Source of the DNA: Prunella strophiata
Lineage: Eukaryota; Chordata; Aves; Passeriformes; Prunellidae
Length of the DNA: 64,000 nucleotides
NCBI GenBank assembly: GCA_036583965.1
Contig: JAZBQD010000027.1
Coordinates: 7,417,187-7,481,186 of the forward strand
Reading direction: 5' to 3'
Numbering within the stretch: position 1 is the stretch's first letter; each line of letters opens with the position of its first letter. Under the pieces are notes generated by a model. The model had not been told where the DNA came from and ran no database searches. It saw only the letters and a list, made by a program, of their open reading frames with translations. Positions 61,514 through 64,000 of this stretch are shown piece by piece. A program made the translations under genes and the position numbers.

Positions 61514-64000
61514 CCCGAGCCCTGTGCTCAGGGCAGTGCAGGGTGCCCTTCCCAGCCCACATCCCCACAATTGTGGCAGCTGGATATGGACAGTCCCAAG
61601 GAGCTGACAGCAGCCCACTTGGAGATGCTGGATCCAGTGAAAGAGCTGCATTTAGCCCTCACTTACTGGCAGTCTCTCTTATTTCATGGCACTGCTCCTG
61701 AACAAAACGATGCACTGCTGAAACACTCCCCCACAATGCACCTTTTTTCTACAGGATGCTCCTTTTTTGCATTTTTGAAGCTTCAATTCGTGCGGCATTA
61801 CCAGGACTGAGCACACGCATCTGCCTGTGCTGGGTGACAGAGCACGGGCTGTAATCTAATGCTGCACCTCAAGTAATGGATTTGCTAATCAGCACCTCTC
61901 CTTGGCATAGGCTTCTGGTTAGAGAGGAAATCCCATAACCTTCCTGCCTGGAATTGCTCTTTAAACAGGGATGCTAATCTTTATGGACCCTGATGGCTGT
62001 GCCGTGCTGATTCGCTAGTTAATATTTTCAAAGCACTTTGAAGATGAAAAATGCTGAGTATTATTGGCCTTTTATCTAAAAAAGACATTTTAAAACATGG
62101 AGCTAGGGAAAGATCTGCATAAATTAACACGTGTTGATTATGCTCTATCTTTCCTTTTCATCTGAATGTATTAACTAGCAAGAGAACTGTGAGAATTTGT
62201 ATCTTTCCTTTTCATCTGAATTTATTAAACACTAAAAGGACTCTGTGAATTAGTAATCTAATTTGAACATCAAACCAAAAGCAAACTTCTTCCTAATCCA
62301 TCTTGCAGATCTCTCACCAGCAGCAGAGTTTTCTTCTCAGGTAAAGAATGAAGTTTCAGGCTCAGGTCTCGATGCTTTCTGGACTGACAGGACTGCAATA
62401 CAGAATTATTTTTCCAGTTCAGCCTGGAGGGTCAGTAACAATTCCACTTTGCAGTGAAAAAAATGATGAGCATCAGTCAAGCCCAAGTTGCTCACCCAAA
62501 TCAGTAATGTTGAACCAGGCAGTTTTCACTGATTTTGGGAGCAAGCTCTGCTTTAGAAACTCCTGTGATTTTCTTGCCATTTAACAGAGTAACATTAGTT
62601 CAGTCATTTGAATGTTTTTCTTCAGTAAATGTACACGATAGTGATAACTTTTTCTACTTCATGAAATTTTATTCACTTTTGCAAGATCTTTTCAATTGGG
62701 AAGGGCAAGATAGTATTACATTGTGATCTGAGATATTGCTAATTTTAATAGAGGGTATATAGCAAAAAAAGCTAGTGAAGGATTCTGTCTTGGCTTCATG
62801 ATTTGAGACAAGTTGCAGCTGAAAAATCTTTTTTCCCTCTTCAATTTCCAATCCCAGGGTGAAGGGAGTTACAGGTATTTGGTGAAAAACTTTGAGGAAT
62901 TTTAAACCTTCTCAATGAAAGGAGACAGTCTCCTGATGAGCTGGGAGAGGAAAGGCAAAATCCCAGCTACTTAGGGAGAAGTTCCAGAAGTCAGGATCTC
63001 TCCACCTTGATGCTGATTTCAGCTGCAGGTAGATATTTGATTTTACGCAGCCACCAGATGAAATGAGAAAAAAAATCTAAGTGTTGTATTTTGCTGCTTT
63101 TGTTTTGAAGTGTTGCAGATCTTAAAAAAAAAAAAAAAAAAAATAGGGGGGGGGAGAAAACCCCAAATCACCAACACAGAATAAAAATTTGACTTTTGAA
63201 ATGGTAGAACCTTCATTTATCAATAACTCTTTATCCAGATATCATTGCCAGGGCTAGGAACAGTGGCTGCAGACATGGTCCCCATGGTGGTCCCTCAGGA
63301 TGAGTGGCTGGAACAAGCAGCCAGGACATCATTCCAGAGTCCCCATCCCAGTTTCCTGCATCTAAGACCTTGAGGCAGCAACACAACCCCTAATCTCCTG
63401 TTAGCTATGAAATATTTCTCTGGCAGTGACACTCAGAAGGATGTATGTGTATATTTGCTGTGCTGTGAAGTTTTTTGGTTTTTTTTTTTTAAAAGAATTT
63501 CCTCTTTGTGCTGTGGTGAATTGTTCTGGATGGAGGTACCTCCGTAGTGTGGAATAAAAATTAATCCTCATCTTTTTAACAGAAATGAAAAGTCCTTGGT
63601 AGTCACTGGAGTAGCTCTGAAGCTCATCTGCCAGTCAGCTTGGTGTTGAAGTAATTAAAGAGGTCAGGCACAAAAATATCGTGTACCTGGAGCTTTGCCA
63701 GCCTCTTTCTCCCATCTCTTATCATGCCCGTCCATTTGGGATTCTTCCACAAGCTTTGTTATATTCATCGTGTAGATTAGTGGTCTGCAACTATTAACAA
63801 CAAACTTTGATGCTACAGAGTGGGAATTGCCTGAATAAACAATTTCACAAGTAAATGGAGTCACAGCTCTGAACCAAGAGAGCTCCAAACTTGTTTTAAT
63901 TTACAGAGGTCAAAAAGTAAATGGGATTGTTGCTTGGGGAGGTAACTTGAGGAGAACATGCAGTGTTCCCTCACAACAAAGGGATGAAGGGCAAAAAATT
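61514..64000. other. Right-hand flank
   Basis: It contains the 54-bp duplication, A20 followed by G9 (63124-63154), and an open minus-strand frame at 63664-63888 that I cannot identify. Nothing else was recognised. Confidence 0.5.
62146..62253 (+). repeat. 54-bp tandem duplication, diverged
   Basis: TATCTTTCCTTTTCATCTGA recurs with a 54-bp period at 62146 and 62200. Each copy is followed by AT-rich sequence and then a variant of GA.CTGTGA.AATT. The copies differ at several positions, so the duplication is not recent. Confidence 0.8.

Overview
The window is vertebrate nuclear DNA and almost certainly avian. It carries a multi-exon gene with kilobase introns and a GC-rich CpG promoter. The interspersed repeats are dominated by 3'-truncated CR1 LINEs with the bird-type tail (ATTCCATGATTCT and similar), and there are no Alu- or L1-like elements. 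I cannot name the species.

One protein-coding gene is convincing: BEND5 (BEN domain containing 5) on the + strand. It has six coding exons at 10244-10463, 23669-23802, 25408-25783, 31857-32005, 36458-36671 and 40487-40647. All junctions are GT-AG, intron phases are 1,0,1,0,1, and the joined CDS is 1254 nt (417 aa plus stop). The protein has a conserved N-terminal block, an acidic linker, a central coiled coil and a C-terminal BEN domain. An AATAAA hexamer overlaps the stop codon and a second lies 14 nt after it.

Layout. 1-8505: gene-free flank with three CR1 remnants and small tandem repeats. About 8660-10052: a G-rich minisatellite with 12/14/16-nt units and nine copies of a GC-rich module, ending about 190 bp before the BEND5 start codon. 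10053-10480: CpG-island promoter and exon 1. 10464-40486: five introns with a MIR-like SINE, an older repeat relic and homopolymer tracts. 40648-51300: gene-free, with one CR1 3' end. About 51360-53010, minus strand: a possible decayed protein-coding relic. 53000-53340: a small CpG-rich patch, followed by a 279-bp tract that is almost purely A and C. 60592-61513: a second minisatellite with 31 copies of the E-box CACCTG. 61514-64000: no recognised gene.

The most noteworthy features are the promoter-abutting minisatellite of BEND5, the E-box minisatellite, and the unidentified relic at 51.4-53.0 kb. In mammals BEND5 lies within the large gene AGBL4, so the whole window may be AGBL4 intron. I recognised no AGBL4 exon. 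No CRISPR, tRNA, rRNA or intact viral gene was seen.
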